From NCBI RefSeq assembly GCF_013177635.1, contig NZ_CP030944.1, forward strand, positions 1,550,001-1,614,000: DNA of 64,000 bases, in the 5' to 3' direction. The stretch's first letter is position 1, and every line of letters begins with the position of its first letter. Below the pieces are notes generated by a model. The model did not search any database, was not told the DNA's origin, and worked only from the letters and a program-made list of their open reading frames with translations. The stretch comes from Arcobacter aquimarinus (GTDB lineage: Bacteria; Campylobacterota; Campylobacteria; Campylobacterales; Arcobacteraceae). The position numbers and the translations under genes are program-made. Shown here in pieces: positions 9,248 to 19,445 of this stretch.

Positions 9248-11053
9248 TTATTTAAACTCTACTCTATTTTTTTCTACTAACCAAAAATTCTCAACTACAA
9301 TTTGTTTTATAGAAACACCTTGTTTTTTCGAGATTTTTGAAATATCATCATCTTTTTTAACTATATACTCTTTATCATTTATTAATAATCTTTCATTTTC
9401 ATAAATTTTAATTTTTGAATTATTAAAATTTTTGTTAAATATAGAATCTTTTATTTTTACTTCTTTTTTCAAAGGTGTTTCAATATTTTCAGAAAATTCT
9501 TTTATCTCTTCTTTAGCAACTATTTTATTTTCTTCTTTTATATCTTCTACAATAACTTTTTCTTTTTGATTGAAAGATATTTCTTCTGTAGTTACTTCTT
9601 CTACTTTATCTGTAATAGAGTTTTTATTTTCATTTATTCCTAAAGAGGCAAATATTCTTCCATAACTATTTTGTACATTTGCATAAGAAGATGAATATCT
9701 AAGAGTTGCTAAAATATTATTTAGTTTTTCTTTTATTAAAATTAATCTACTATTTACATTAACTTCATTTTCTATTTTAGTTAAATCATAAATATCATCA
9801 GCAACAGTCAAATACTCTTTTGCAAGTAAATACTCTTTTTTGGCTTGATTAAATTTTACTATTGATAAATGAACTTGAGATAATACAGCCATTGAAAGAG
9901 CTAACTTTTGCTCTTTTGCTACTTCAACTTGAGTTTTAGCTAATTTATTCATTTCAGTTGCTTTAAATACATTTAAAAGATTCCATGAAACATTTGCACC
10001 ATAAGAATACCAATCATTATTTAATAAATAATCACTATTTTCATAAGATAAAGACGCACTTAAATTTATTCCTGGAAGCATTTTAAGTTTTGCTGCTGTT
10101 ATCTCTTTTTCAGAGATTCTTTCTTGATATCTACTCTCTGCTAATTCAGGTCTATTTTCAAGAGCTAAAATTTCCATCTCTTCAAGATTCATATCGATAG
10201 TTGGAATTTCATAATCTTTTTCTACTTTATCAGCTAAATCAAAAGCAATTCCAGGTTTTAAACCCATCAATTCAGCTAATTCAACTTTTGCAGAAATCAA
10301 ACTACTTTCTAAAGTGTGAAGTGATCTTAAAATATCAAGTAACTCTCTTTGATAAGATAAAGCTTCCATAGGAGTTTTTGCAACTCTTTGTTCTTGCATT
10401 TTTTTAGAATCTTCTAAAGCTTGTTTTACTTCAACCATCATAGGCTGAATTCTTTTTAATAAATCTTGAGAAGAAACTGCCTGATAATAGGCTCTTCTTA
10501 TCTCCTGAGTTAAACTGTGCTCAACTTTTTTTTGTTTTTCTTGAGCAATTAAAAATTTATCAGCTTGTTGTTGAGCTCTTACATAAGATAATCCAAAATC
10601 TAAAATATTCCAACTAAATGTTAAATCAGCTGTAGTTCTTTCTTTTTCTTGTGAAACTGAATAAGATGGATTTGAACCTAAAGGTTGAGGCTCACCATTT
10701 ACGAAAGATGTACTTGCACTTGCAGCATAATTATTTCTTTCTGATAATCCAGAACTTGCTGTTAAACTAGGTAACATATCATAATATACTAAATCTAATT
10801 GTTGTTGAGAAAGAGCAGATTCTAAAACTTTTACTCTTTTTTGTAAATTATGTTCAAGTCCTCTTTGAATAGCCTCATCTAAAGAGATTGGTTTAGTAAC
10901 AGGTTGAACTACTTCACTTAAAATAGTTAAATCATTTTTAACCATTTGTTTCACATCTTCTTTTAAAATTGCTTCTGGTTTTACTGCACAACCAGTTATT
11001 ACAAAAGAAGCAACAACAGAAATAACTACACCTTTAGAAACTTTTTTTAACAT
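9248..11053 (-). CDS. TolC-family outer-membrane lipoprotein with long C-terminal extension
   Basis: This 601-residue outer-membrane efflux protein has a lipobox (ITGC, Cys22) after a hydrophobic N-terminus, so it is probably lipidated. Two OEP repeats with coiled-coil helices cover about 55-445; features include LDEAIQRGLEHN, WNILDFGLSY and the second-repeat equivalent WNLLNVFKA. After the usual end of the fold there is an extra tail of about 130 residues. It is rich in Lys and Glu and ends in a LysM-like stretch (INDKEYIVKKDDDISKISKK), which may contact peptidoglycan. It is the first gene of the minus-strand operon with the adaptor and the giant adhesin. It should form the outer-membrane exit channel. 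The tail's role is inferred. Confidence 0.88.
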   Translation of the reverse strand: MLKKVSKGVVISVVASFVITGCAVKPEAILKEDVKQMVKNDLTILSEVVQPVTKPISLDEAIQRGLEHNLQKRVKVLESALSQQQLDLVYYDMLPSLTASSGLSERNNYAASASTSFVNGEPQPLGSNPSYSVSQEKERTTADLTFSWNILDFGLSYVRAQQQADKFLIAQEKQKKVEHSLTQEIRRAYYQAVSSQDLLKRIQPMMVEVKQALEDSKKMQEQRVAKTPMEALSYQRELLDILRSLHTLESSLISAKVELAELMGLKPGIAFDLADKVEKDYEIPTIDMNLEEMEILALENRPELAESRYQERISEKEITAAKLKMLPGINLSASLSYENSDYLLNNDWYSYGANVSWNLLNVFKATEMNKLAKTQVEVAKEQKLALSMAVLSQVHLSIVKFNQAKKEYLLAKEYLTVADDIYDLTKIENEVNVNSRLILIKEKLNNILATLRYSSSYANVQNSYGRIFASLGINENKNSITDKVEEVTTEEISFNQKEKVIVEDIKEENKIVAKEEIKEFSENIETPLKKEVKIKDSIFNKNFNNSKIKIYENERLLINDKEYIVKKDDDISKISKKQGVSIKQIVVENFWLVEKNRVEFK

Positions 11054-11212
11054 TTTTTACTACCTATATTTATTATTTTTTTTATAATAACATTTTATAA
11101 TCCTAGACAAATCTCAACTTAGTCTATTTTTTATATTATTTATGAGATGTATTTGAGATTTGGATATGATAAAATAAATTCAAATGAATAAAAAATAATA
11201 AAAAGGTTTATT
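11054..11212. promoter_or_regulatory. Divergent promoter region between the adhesin operon and the two-component genes
   Basis: This is a 159-base non-coding stretch between two outward-facing operons. It is extremely AT-rich. On the plus strand, TATGATAAAAT around 11165-11175 could serve as a -10 box for the response regulator, which has AAAAAGG about 8 bases before its ATG. I cannot single out a convincing -10 for the minus strand. The only short ORF here reads antisense to the regulator start and is not credible. A regulator binding site is expected from the layout, but I see no clear repeat. Confidence 0.45.
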
Positions 11213-11887
11213 ATGAACTTCTTTAATGACAAAAAACTTCTACTTTTAGAGGATAGTAATGAATTTGTAGAAAATGCTATTGCACTTTTTAATATGTTTG
11301 TAAAAAAAACTCTTGTAGCAAAAAACATAAAAGAAGCATTTGAAATATTAGAAACAAATAAGATTGATTTAATAATTTCTGATATTCATCTAAAAAATGA
11401 GTGCGGATTTGACTTTATAAAAAAATTTAGAGAGACAAATAATGAAACTCCTATTTTAATCTTATCAGGATATAAAGATGAAGAATTGCTATTTAAAGCT
11501 ATGACTTTAAATCTAAGTGGATATTTGATAAAACCAATAAATTTTAAAGCCCTAATTGAAGCTTTTGAAAAGTGCGAAGAAAAAATAAAATTTAATAACC
11601 AAACGGTGATAGAATTAAAAGATGGATTTAAATATGATAAAGACTTAAAAAAACTTGTAAAACAAGATGAAATATTTGAATTAAATAAAAAAGAGATTCT
11701 ATTTTTTGAAATGATTTGTGAAAATAAAAAAAAGGTAATTACAAAAGATATGTTTGCAAAATTTGTATATGAGTATGAGCCAATGAGTGATAGTGCATTA
11801 AATAATTTTATTTTAAGACTTAGAAAAAGATTTGGAAAAAGTTTTTTACATACTATCCCTGATATAGGATATAAATTTATTTTATGA
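11213..11887 (+). CDS. OmpR/PhoB-type response regulator
   Basis: This 224-residue two-component regulator has a receiver domain at about 1-120. The acidic pocket is ED at residues 13-14, the phosphorylated Asp is in DLIISDIHL (about Asp57), and the switch Ser is in ILILSG. The conserved Lys is in LIKPINF. The C-terminal winged helix (about 140-224) has the Trans_reg_C pattern with LRKRFG and the terminal IGYKFIL. Its stop overlaps the kinase start by 4 bases (ATGA), so the pair is co-translated. It diverges from the adhesin export operon and may regulate it; that link is inferred from position only. Confidence 0.92.
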   Translation: MNFFNDKKLLLLEDSNEFVENAIALFNMFVKKTLVAKNIKEAFEILETNKIDLIISDIHLKNECGFDFIKKFRETNNETPILILSGYKDEELLFKAMTLNLSGYLIKPINFKALIEAFEKCEEKIKFNNQTVIELKDGFKYDKDLKKLVKQDEIFELNKKEILFFEMICENKKKVITKDMFAKFVYEYEPMSDSALNNFILRLRKRFGKSFLHTIPDIGYKFIL

Positions 11888-14800
11888 TTAAAAAACTACT
11901 AAAAATCATATTTATTTTTACTATTTCAATAAATAATTTATTATTTGGTTTAGAAAAAGTAACCCTACAACTAGAATGGAAACATCAGTTTGAATTTGCT
12001 GGTTTTTATACTGCTATTGAAAAAGGTTATTATGAAGACATTGGTATTGACCTTGAAATCAAAGAGTTTCATGATGGCATTAACATTTCTCAAGACGTCT
12101 TAAATGGCAAATCTACTTTTGGTATCTCTTCTTCTGCTTTAATTTTAGAAAGGCTCAACAACAAACCTATTGTTTTAATCGCTTCTTATTTCAAGCAAAA
12201 TGCTCTTGCTTTAGTTACCAAACCTGAAATTAAATCTCCAAATGATTTAAAAAACAAAAAAATTATGGCTTTAGATTGGGAAATGGGTCATACTAGTTTA
12301 GGAGTTATGTTAAAAGATTTTGGCATTAACAAGAACGATTATGATTTAGTTTTACACGATTATCAAATTGAAAAGTTCATAAATGGAGAAGTTGATGCTA
12401 TGAGCATATTTACTACTTCTCAACCTTACGAGCTAGACAAGCTTGGAGTTAATTACAATATTTTAAATCCTGCTAATTTTGGAATATACTCTTATGATGT
12501 TGAGTTATTTACAAGCGAGGACACAATAAACAAACATCCAAAGATGGTAGAGGATTTTGTAAATGCTACAAATAAAGGTTGGGAGTATGCCTTTAACAAT
12601 AAAGAAGAGATAGTAGATTTAATATATAACAAATATTCAAAAAGAAAAACAAAAGAAGCTTTATTATATGAAGCAAATCAAACAGAGCAGATATTCAAAA
12701 CAAACATATTTAAAATAGGAGCAATAGCTCCTGAGTTAATAAAACTAAATGCTGACATGTATACAAATCTTGGTTTAGTTGACAAAAACTTAAAAATTAC
12801 TAATTTATTGAATGGGTATTACTATTTTAACAATCCAAATAAATATACTTTTTCTTATGAAGAACTATTATATTTAAAAAACAACCCTACCCTTAAAATA
12901 CACAATGAATCAAATTGGCCCCCTTTTAATTTTATAAAAAATAATAAAGCAACTGGTTTTTCTATTGATTATATGAATCTTTTAGCCTCAAAACTTGGAA
13001 TACAAGTAGAATATATTTCAGGTTTTAGCTGGGATGAGTATATAGAAAAATTAAAAAACAATGAAATTGATGTAATGTTAAATATCTCAAAAACACCTCA
13101 AAGAGAAAATTTTTTTAATTTTACTACTTCATATATGGAATCAATAGACACTGTATTTGTAAAAAGTAACATAAATAATTTTAAATCTTTAAATGATTTT
13201 AAAGGCAAAAAATTAGCTGTTTTAAAAGGTTTCTATGAGGAAGAGTTATTGAAAAAACTTTACCCAGAAATAAAACTTATTTTTGTAGAAAATTCATTAG
13301 ATGGTCTAAAAAAAGTTATGTTTAATGAAGTGGATGGTTTTTTTGATAATCTAATAGTTGCGAACTATTTCTTAAAAAATAATTTTATAACAAATCTAAA
13401 ACCTGCTTTTGAAATAAAGGATAAAAATTTCAACTTAGATTTAAGAATAGCTACCAATAAATCAAATACCATTTTAAGAGATATTTTAGAAAAAGGTAAA
13501 AACCTAATAACAGAAGATGAACTTTTAGATTTAAAAAGAAAATGGATTGATTCTAAAAAAGAAAAATTTGTACCAGAAATAAATCTAACAAAAAATGAAA
13601 AAATATATCTTCAAAAAAAACAAGTTATCACTATGTGTGTTGACCCAGATTGGGTGCCTTTTGAAAAAATAAATGAAAATAAAGAACATGAAGGAATTGC
13701 TGCTGATTTAATCGCTATTATTTCAAAAAAACTAAATATTGATATAAAACTTATCCCTACAAAAACTTGGGAAGAGAGTCTTGAATTCTCAAAAAATAAA
13801 AAATGTGATATTTTAAGTTTTTTAAATGAAACTCCAAAAAGAAAAGAGTGGTTAAATTTCACTAATACTATCTTTAAAGATCCGAATGTAATAATTGCAA
13901 GAAATGAATTTCAAAATACTAAAAGTTTACTAGAGATTGAAAATAGAACTATAGCAATACCTAAAGAAAGTGCAATGTATGAACTTTTTGAAAAAGATTT
14001 TCCAAATTTAAAAATTATTCCTGTTGATTCCGAAAATGAAGCTTTTTCTTTAGTTGAAAATAGAAAAGTAGATATGACTGTTAGGTCATTAATAATAGCA
14101 GTTCATACAATACAAAAAGAGAATCTTTTTAATTTAAAAATAGTTGACAAACCTTTAAAATATAAAAATTTATTAAAAATTGGAGTTATAAAAGAAGAAC
14201 CTATTTTATTAAATATTTTAAATAAAACTATAGAAACTATCACTAAAGAAGAAGAAGAAAATATAATAAATAAACATCTTACTATAAAAATCCCTAATAA
14301 TAAAGAATATATTGATATTTTCATATATACAATTATTTTTATTATTTTACTTACTCTATTAATAATTTTTTGGAATTATCAATTAAGAAAAAGAATAGAA
14401 ATAGAAATTAAAAAAAACAATGAACAACAAAATATTATGTTTCAACAAAATAAACAAGCAGAACTTGGAAACTTAATAGGAAATATTTCCCATCAATGGA
14501 GAGATTCTCTTACAAAAATTGGTTATATAAATTTAAATTTAAGAGCTAGACTTTTACAAAATAAAGAAATTCCAAAAGAATTTATGGATAAAAGTACTCT
14601 TGAAATTGAAAAAAGCTTAGATTTTATGTCTGAAACTATGCAGAATTTTTTAGATTATTATAAACCTTCATCAAATATTTATAAATTCGAAGTTTATGAC
14701 TCCATAATAAGTGCATTAAGTATAATAGATACTAAAATCAAAAATTCTAATCTTCATATTGAATTTTTAGGGGATTTTGATGTGAAAATAAAAGGAATTA

Positions 14801-15093
14801 GAAATGAATGGATGCAAGTTTGGATAAATATAATTATAAATTCTATAAATATTTCAATTATGAGAGATATAAAGAATCCTCAAATTGAGATTTATTTAAG
14901 TAAAAATGAGATTGTATTTCAAGATAATTGTGGAAAAATAAAAGAAGAACTTTTGGAAAAAATAAATAAAGAAAAATATACAGGTATTGGTATAAAAATG
15001 GCAAAAGAGATAGCTAATAAAAATAATCAAGAAATGATTATTTCAAATTCAAAAAAAGGTGCGATATTTAAATTTGTAAAATATTCTAACTAA
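11884..15093 (+). CDS. Sensor histidine kinase with NMT1-like and two SBP3-like periplasmic domains
   Basis: This 1069-residue membrane kinase has a signal sequence at about 1-22. An NMT1/THI5-like binding domain follows (about 23-240; LQLEWKHQFEFAGFYTAIEK). Two bacterial solute-binding family 3 modules come next, at about 330-560 (NWPPFNFI) and 565-805 (DPDWVPFEKINENKEHEGIA). One transmembrane helix lies at about 809-829. The kinase core has the H-box in NISHQWRD (His about 870), an N-box in EWMQVWINIIINS, DNCG near 1014 and TGIGIKMA near 1033. The C-terminus closes the ATPase fold. The ligand cannot be read from sequence; NMT1 relatives bind thiamine precursors or sulfonates and SBP3 relatives bind amino acids. 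Codons at about 11950-12550 use more C-ending forms than the rest of the gene. Confidence 0.9.
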   Translation: MIKKLLKIIFIFTISINNLLFGLEKVTLQLEWKHQFEFAGFYTAIEKGYYEDIGIDLEIKEFHDGINISQDVLNGKSTFGISSSALILERLNNKPIVLIASYFKQNALALVTKPEIKSPNDLKNKKIMALDWEMGHTSLGVMLKDFGINKNDYDLVLHDYQIEKFINGEVDAMSIFTTSQPYELDKLGVNYNILNPANFGIYSYDVELFTSEDTINKHPKMVEDFVNATNKGWEYAFNNKEEIVDLIYNKYSKRKTKEALLYEANQTEQIFKTNIFKIGAIAPELIKLNADMYTNLGLVDKNLKITNLLNGYYYFNNPNKYTFSYEELLYLKNNPTLKIHNESNWPPFNFIKNNKATGFSIDYMNLLASKLGIQVEYISGFSWDEYIEKLKNNEIDVMLNISKTPQRENFFNFTTSYMESIDTVFVKSNINNFKSLNDFKGKKLAVLKGFYEEELLKKLYPEIKLIFVENSLDGLKKVMFNEVDGFFDNLIVANYFLKNNFITNLKPAFEIKDKNFNLDLRIATNKSNTILRDILEKGKNLITEDELLDLKRKWIDSKKEKFVPEINLTKNEKIYLQKKQVITMCVDPDWVPFEKINENKEHEGIAADLIAIISKKLNIDIKLIPTKTWEESLEFSKNKKCDILSFLNETPKRKEWLNFTNTIFKDPNVIIARNEFQNTKSLLEIENRTIAIPKESAMYELFEKDFPNLKIIPVDSENEAFSLVENRKVDMTVRSLIIAVHTIQKENLFNLKIVDKPLKYKNLLKIGVIKEEPILLNILNKTIETITKEEEENIINKHLTIKIPNNKEYIDIFIYTIIFIILLTLLIIFWNYQLRKRIEIEIKKNNEQQNIMFQQNKQAELGNLIGNISHQWRDSLTKIGYINLNLRARLLQNKEIPKEFMDKSTLEIEKSLDFMSETMQNFLDYYKPSSNIYKFEVYDSIISALSIIDTKIKNSNLHIEFLGDFDVKIKGIRNEWMQVWINIIINSINISIMRDIKNPQIEIYLSKNEIVFQDNCGKIKEELLEKINKEKYTGIGIKMAKEIANKNNQEMIISNSKKGAIFKFVKYSN

Positions 15094-15148
15094 AATAGAT
15101 AATTTATTTTATATATAATATACTTCACTATCACAAAAAGGAAGAAAT

Positions 15149-15643
15149 TTGACAATAGATATGACAAAAGTAGCAAATGTAATTTTATATATGCTACATA
15201 AACAAGTAAAACATTTAAATGATAAAAAAGTAGCTATCATGCTTTTTTTAATGGATTATAATCATCAAAAACATTGTGGAGAGAAAATATTTAATGAAGA
15301 ATATATAAAAGGTTCAAGACATCCTGAGCCTGCTATTGTAGGAGAACTTTTTGATATAGTGGCAAATCAAGAGGATTTAGATGAAGATGATGAAAGAATT
15401 TATTTAATGCAAGAATTACTTGATTATTTAGATATTGAAATTATTGAAAAAGAAAAATTTATAGAATTGAGTTTTATAAAAATGGAAGAAGAGTTTGATG
15501 AATCACTATTTACAAAAGATGAACTAAAAACTATTCATAAAATTGTAAGTTTATATTCAGACTTAAGCCCAAGAAACATTGCAAATGAGTGTTTTAAAAT
15601 AGATGAAGTAAGAACTACACCAAAAGGTGAGAAAATAATATAA
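15149..15643 (+). CDS. Panacea/SocA-like domain protein
   Basis: This 164-residue soluble protein starts at TTG 15149, with AAAAGGAAG just upstream; the ATG four codons further in has no better site. The N-terminus (MTKVANVILYML, then KVAIMLFLMDYNHQ) and the following segment resemble the Panacea (DUF4065/SocA-like) fold. That fold occurs in antitoxins and in phage- or division-related adaptor proteins. No toxin gene is adjacent: the next gene, 9 bases downstream, is a SlyD-like isomerase. A toxin-antitoxin role is therefore not supported here, and a generic protein-interaction role is all I would claim. Confidence 0.6.
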   Translation: MTIDMTKVANVILYMLHKQVKHLNDKKVAIMLFLMDYNHQKHCGEKIFNEEYIKGSRHPEPAIVGELFDIVANQEDLDEDDERIYLMQELLDYLDIEIIEKEKFIELSFIKMEEEFDESLFTKDELKTIHKIVSLYSDLSPRNIANECFKIDEVRTTPKGEKII

Positions 15644-15652
15644 GGAAAAAAA

Positions 15653-16072
15653 ATGGCAATAAAAAATAATCAAGTAATATCAATGCAATATGAATTAAAA
15701 GTAAATGGAAATCTAATAGAATCAAATTTAGATGGTGATTCAATAGAATTTGTATTTGGAAGTGGAGATATAGTTCCCGGATTGGAAGCAAGAATAATAG
15801 ATATGAATGAAGGAGAATCTAAAGATATAAAAGTTCCAGCTATTGAAGCTTATGGAAATTATGATGAAAATTTATCAGAAATTGTACCTATTGAAGAGTT
15901 TAAAGGTATTGATTTACAAATTGGAATGATTCTTGAAGGTGAAAATGAAAATGGAGAACTATTTAAAGCTACTGTAAGTGATGTAACAAAAGAGAATGTA
16001 ACTGTTGATTACAACCATCCCTTAGCAGGAAATGATTTAGATTTTAAAATAGTTATAAATAAAATAGTTTAA
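15653..16072 (+). CDS. FKBP-type peptidyl-prolyl isomerase, SlyD-like
   Basis: This 139-residue protein has the SlyD architecture. The FKBP half at the N-terminus (YELKVNGNLIESN, then FVFGSGDIVPGLEARI) is interrupted by an IF chaperone insert (AIEAYGNYDENLSEIVP to VTVDYNHPLAGNDLDF). It closes with FKIVINKIV. It catalyses prolyl isomerisation and acts as a folding chaperone in the cytoplasm. Unlike E. coli SlyD it has no His/Cys-rich metal-binding tail, so a nickel-storage role is unlikely for this copy. It is probably co-transcribed with the preceding Panacea-like gene. A hairpin terminator follows directly. Confidence 0.88.
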   Translation: MAIKNNQVISMQYELKVNGNLIESNLDGDSIEFVFGSGDIVPGLEARIIDMNEGESKDIKVPAIEAYGNYDENLSEIVPIEEFKGIDLQIGMILEGENENGELFKATVSDVTKENVTVDYNHPLAGNDLDFKIVINKIV

Positions 16073-16096
16073 AAAAAAGAGTTTAACTCTTTTTTT

Positions 16097-16098
<2 letters not shown>
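16071..16098. terminator. Bidirectional terminator between slyD-like gene and guaB
   Basis: GAGTTTAACTC forms a short stem (16079-16089) flanked by A8 on the left and T9 on the right, so it can work as a Rho-independent terminator in both directions. It lies exactly between two convergent gene ends. Confidence 0.75.
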
Positions 16099-17551
<1,453 letters not shown>

Positions 17552-17563
17552 CTAGATTAATAT

Positions 17564-18925
17564 TTATTTTGTATAATTAATAGCTTTTTCCAAAGATAAA
17601 GCACCATCAAATAAAGTTTGTTCATTATATGCGTTTGCAATAAATTGAAGTCCCACTGGCATTCCATCTTCATCTTTATCAACAGGTAATGAAATAGCTG
17701 GAAGTCCCGCTAGATTTACAGAAATTGTATAAATATCACTTAAATACATCTCTAAAGAAGTTTTAAATGAACCAAATTTTGGAGCAGTTGTTGGAGCAAC
17801 TGGAGAAAGAATTAAATCAGCTTCATTAAATATAGCTGAATATTCATCTTTTATTAAATGTCTTACTTTTTGAGCCTTAATATAATATGCATCATAATAT
17901 CCAGAACTTAATACAAACGAACCTAACATTATTCTTTTTTGTACTTCTGAACCAAATCCTTGAGATTTAGTTTGAACATACATATCTTTTAAGCCAGAAT
18001 CACCTTTTCTATTTCCATATCTAACACCATCAAATCTAGCTAAATTTGCACTAGCTTCTGCTGTTGCTACAATATAATAAGTTGAAACAATTTTTTGAGT
18101 ATCTAACATATTTTTATGAATTATTTTATGCCCAGCTTCTTCTAATGCTTTTACAGCTTTTGCAAAACCTTTTTTTATTGCTGGACTTGCTTGTTCAACA
18201 AAATTATCAATTACAGCAATTGTTAATTTTCTATTGCTATTTAATTTTGGAGTAACAGCTTCATAGTCTATATTTGCAGAAGTTGAATCCATAGGATCAT
18301 ATCCTGAAATAATATCATATAAAATTGCAGCATCTTCAACATTTTGTGTAATTGGTCCACATTGATCAAGTGAAGATGAATAAGCAGTTATTCCATATCT
18401 TGAAACTCTTCCATAAGTTGGTTTCATTCCAACACAACCACAATACGCAGCAGGTTGTCTAATACTTCCACCTGTATCTGTTCCAAGTGCAGCAATTGCT
18501 ATTCCAGCAGCAACAGCAGCAGCTGAACCACCTGAACTTCCTCCTGGAACTTTTGTATTATCAAGTGGATTTAATGTTCTTCCATAACAAGAAGATTCTG
18601 TTGAACTTCCCATTGCAAACTCATCCATATTTGTTCTACCAAATGGACTTAAACCAGCTTTTTCAAGATTATTTATAACTGTTGCGTTATATGGTGAAAT
18701 ATAACCTTTTAAAATATTACTAGAACAAGTAATTTCCCAATTTTTAACATTTATATTATCTTTTATGGCTATTGGAATACCTATTCCAGATTTTGAAATA
18801 TCAGTTGAAACTAACTGTTCAACGTAAGCACCTATATTATTTTCTTTTATTTTTAAACTTAAATCATCTCTTAATTTTTTTATATCATCACTAGCTAATG
18901 TTAGTGCTTTTTTTAGGGTTATCAA
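17564..18925 (-). CDS. gatA: Aspartyl/glutamyl-tRNA amidotransferase subunit A
   Basis: This 453-residue amidase subunit of GatCAB releases ammonia from glutamine to convert misacylated Glu-tRNA(Gln) or Asp-tRNA(Asn). The Ser-cisSer-Lys triad is visible as Lys55 (PIAIKDN), Ser130 in PGGSSGGSAA and Ser154 in DTGGSIRQPA. The start is TTG at 18925 with AGGAG six bases upstream; no ATG fits better. gatB and gatC are not in this window, which is common in Campylobacterota. It is followed closely by guaB. Confidence 0.96.
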   Translation of the reverse strand: MITLKKALTLASDDIKKLRDDLSLKIKENNIGAYVEQLVSTDISKSGIGIPIAIKDNINVKNWEITCSSNILKGYISPYNATVINNLEKAGLSPFGRTNMDEFAMGSSTESSCYGRTLNPLDNTKVPGGSSGGSAAAVAAGIAIAALGTDTGGSIRQPAAYCGCVGMKPTYGRVSRYGITAYSSSLDQCGPITQNVEDAAILYDIISGYDPMDSTSANIDYEAVTPKLNSNRKLTIAVIDNFVEQASPAIKKGFAKAVKALEEAGHKIIHKNMLDTQKIVSTYYIVATAEASANLARFDGVRYGNRKGDSGLKDMYVQTKSQGFGSEVQKRIMLGSFVLSSGYYDAYYIKAQKVRHLIKDEYSAIFNEADLILSPVAPTTAPKFGSFKTSLEMYLSDIYTISVNLAGLPAISLPVDKDEDGMPVGLQFIANAYNEQTLFDGALSLEKAINYTK

Positions 18926-19026
18926 TCGGTTCTCCTATGATTTTGCAATTATAATATGCATCGAATTGTATCAAATAATTGATTAAAAAAAGGTTATAAA
19001 GGAGGTTTTTATTAAAATTTAAGAAA
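18926..19026. other. Spacer upstream of gatA
   Basis: This is the non-coding stretch between the gatA start and the rplQ terminator. It should hold the gatA promoter on the minus strand, but I see no clear -10/-35 pair. A GGAGG near 18991-18996 faces no open frame. Confidence 0.4.
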
Positions 19027-19062
19027 TAAAAAAAGGGAATAGAAATTAAATTCTATTCCCTT
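19027..19062 (-). terminator. Rho-independent terminator of the ribosomal alpha operon
   Basis: On the minus strand a stem GGGAATAGAA / TTCTATTCCC with a short AT loop is followed by a run of seven T. It lies about 20 bases after the rplQ stop and ends the rpmJ-rplQ operon. Confidence 0.85.
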
Positions 19063-19082
19063 GGAAGTATAATTTTTTACTC

Positions 19083-19433
19083 TTATACAAAAGAGATGAA
19101 TGCCATTGGAGTAGCATCACCTTTTCTTATTCTAGTTTTAACTATTGAAGTATATCCACCATTTCTACCTTCGTATTTTGGTGCAATTTCATTAATTAAT
19201 TTTTTAGTAGCTTCTTTTGATTGTAATGCAGCAAATACAAATCTATGTGTATTTAAGTCTGCATTTCTAGCAGATGTTACTAATTTTTCAATATATCTTT
19301 TTAATTCTTTTGCTTTTGGTACAGTTGTTTCTATTTTTTCTCTTTCGATAATAGCAATTGCCATATTTTTTAACAATGCTTTTCTATGAGAAGAAGTTCT
19401 ACTTAACTTTCTATATCCATGCTTATGTCTCAT
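19083..19433 (-). CDS. rplQ: 50S ribosomal protein L17
   Basis: This 116-residue protein is recognised by its opening [20 protein letters not shown] and by [20 protein letters not shown]. The C-terminus ([20 protein letters not shown]) is equally typical. It binds 23S rRNA near the exit tunnel. It is the last gene of the alpha operon, 12 bases after rpoA, and is followed by a strong terminator. Confidence 0.98.
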   Translation of the reverse strand: MRHKHGYRKLSRTSSHRKALLKNMAIAIIEREKIETTVPKAKELKRYIEKLVTSARNADLNTHRFVFAALQSKEATKKLINEIAPKYEGRNGGYTSIVKTRIRKGDATPMAFISFV

Positions 19434-19445
19434 ATTAAACCCTTA

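Noticed and set aside
15149-15643. Toxin-antitoxin pair based on the Panacea/SocA-like protein
   Set aside because: No toxin-like gene is adjacent; the neighbour is a SlyD-like isomerase and the other side is a kinase.
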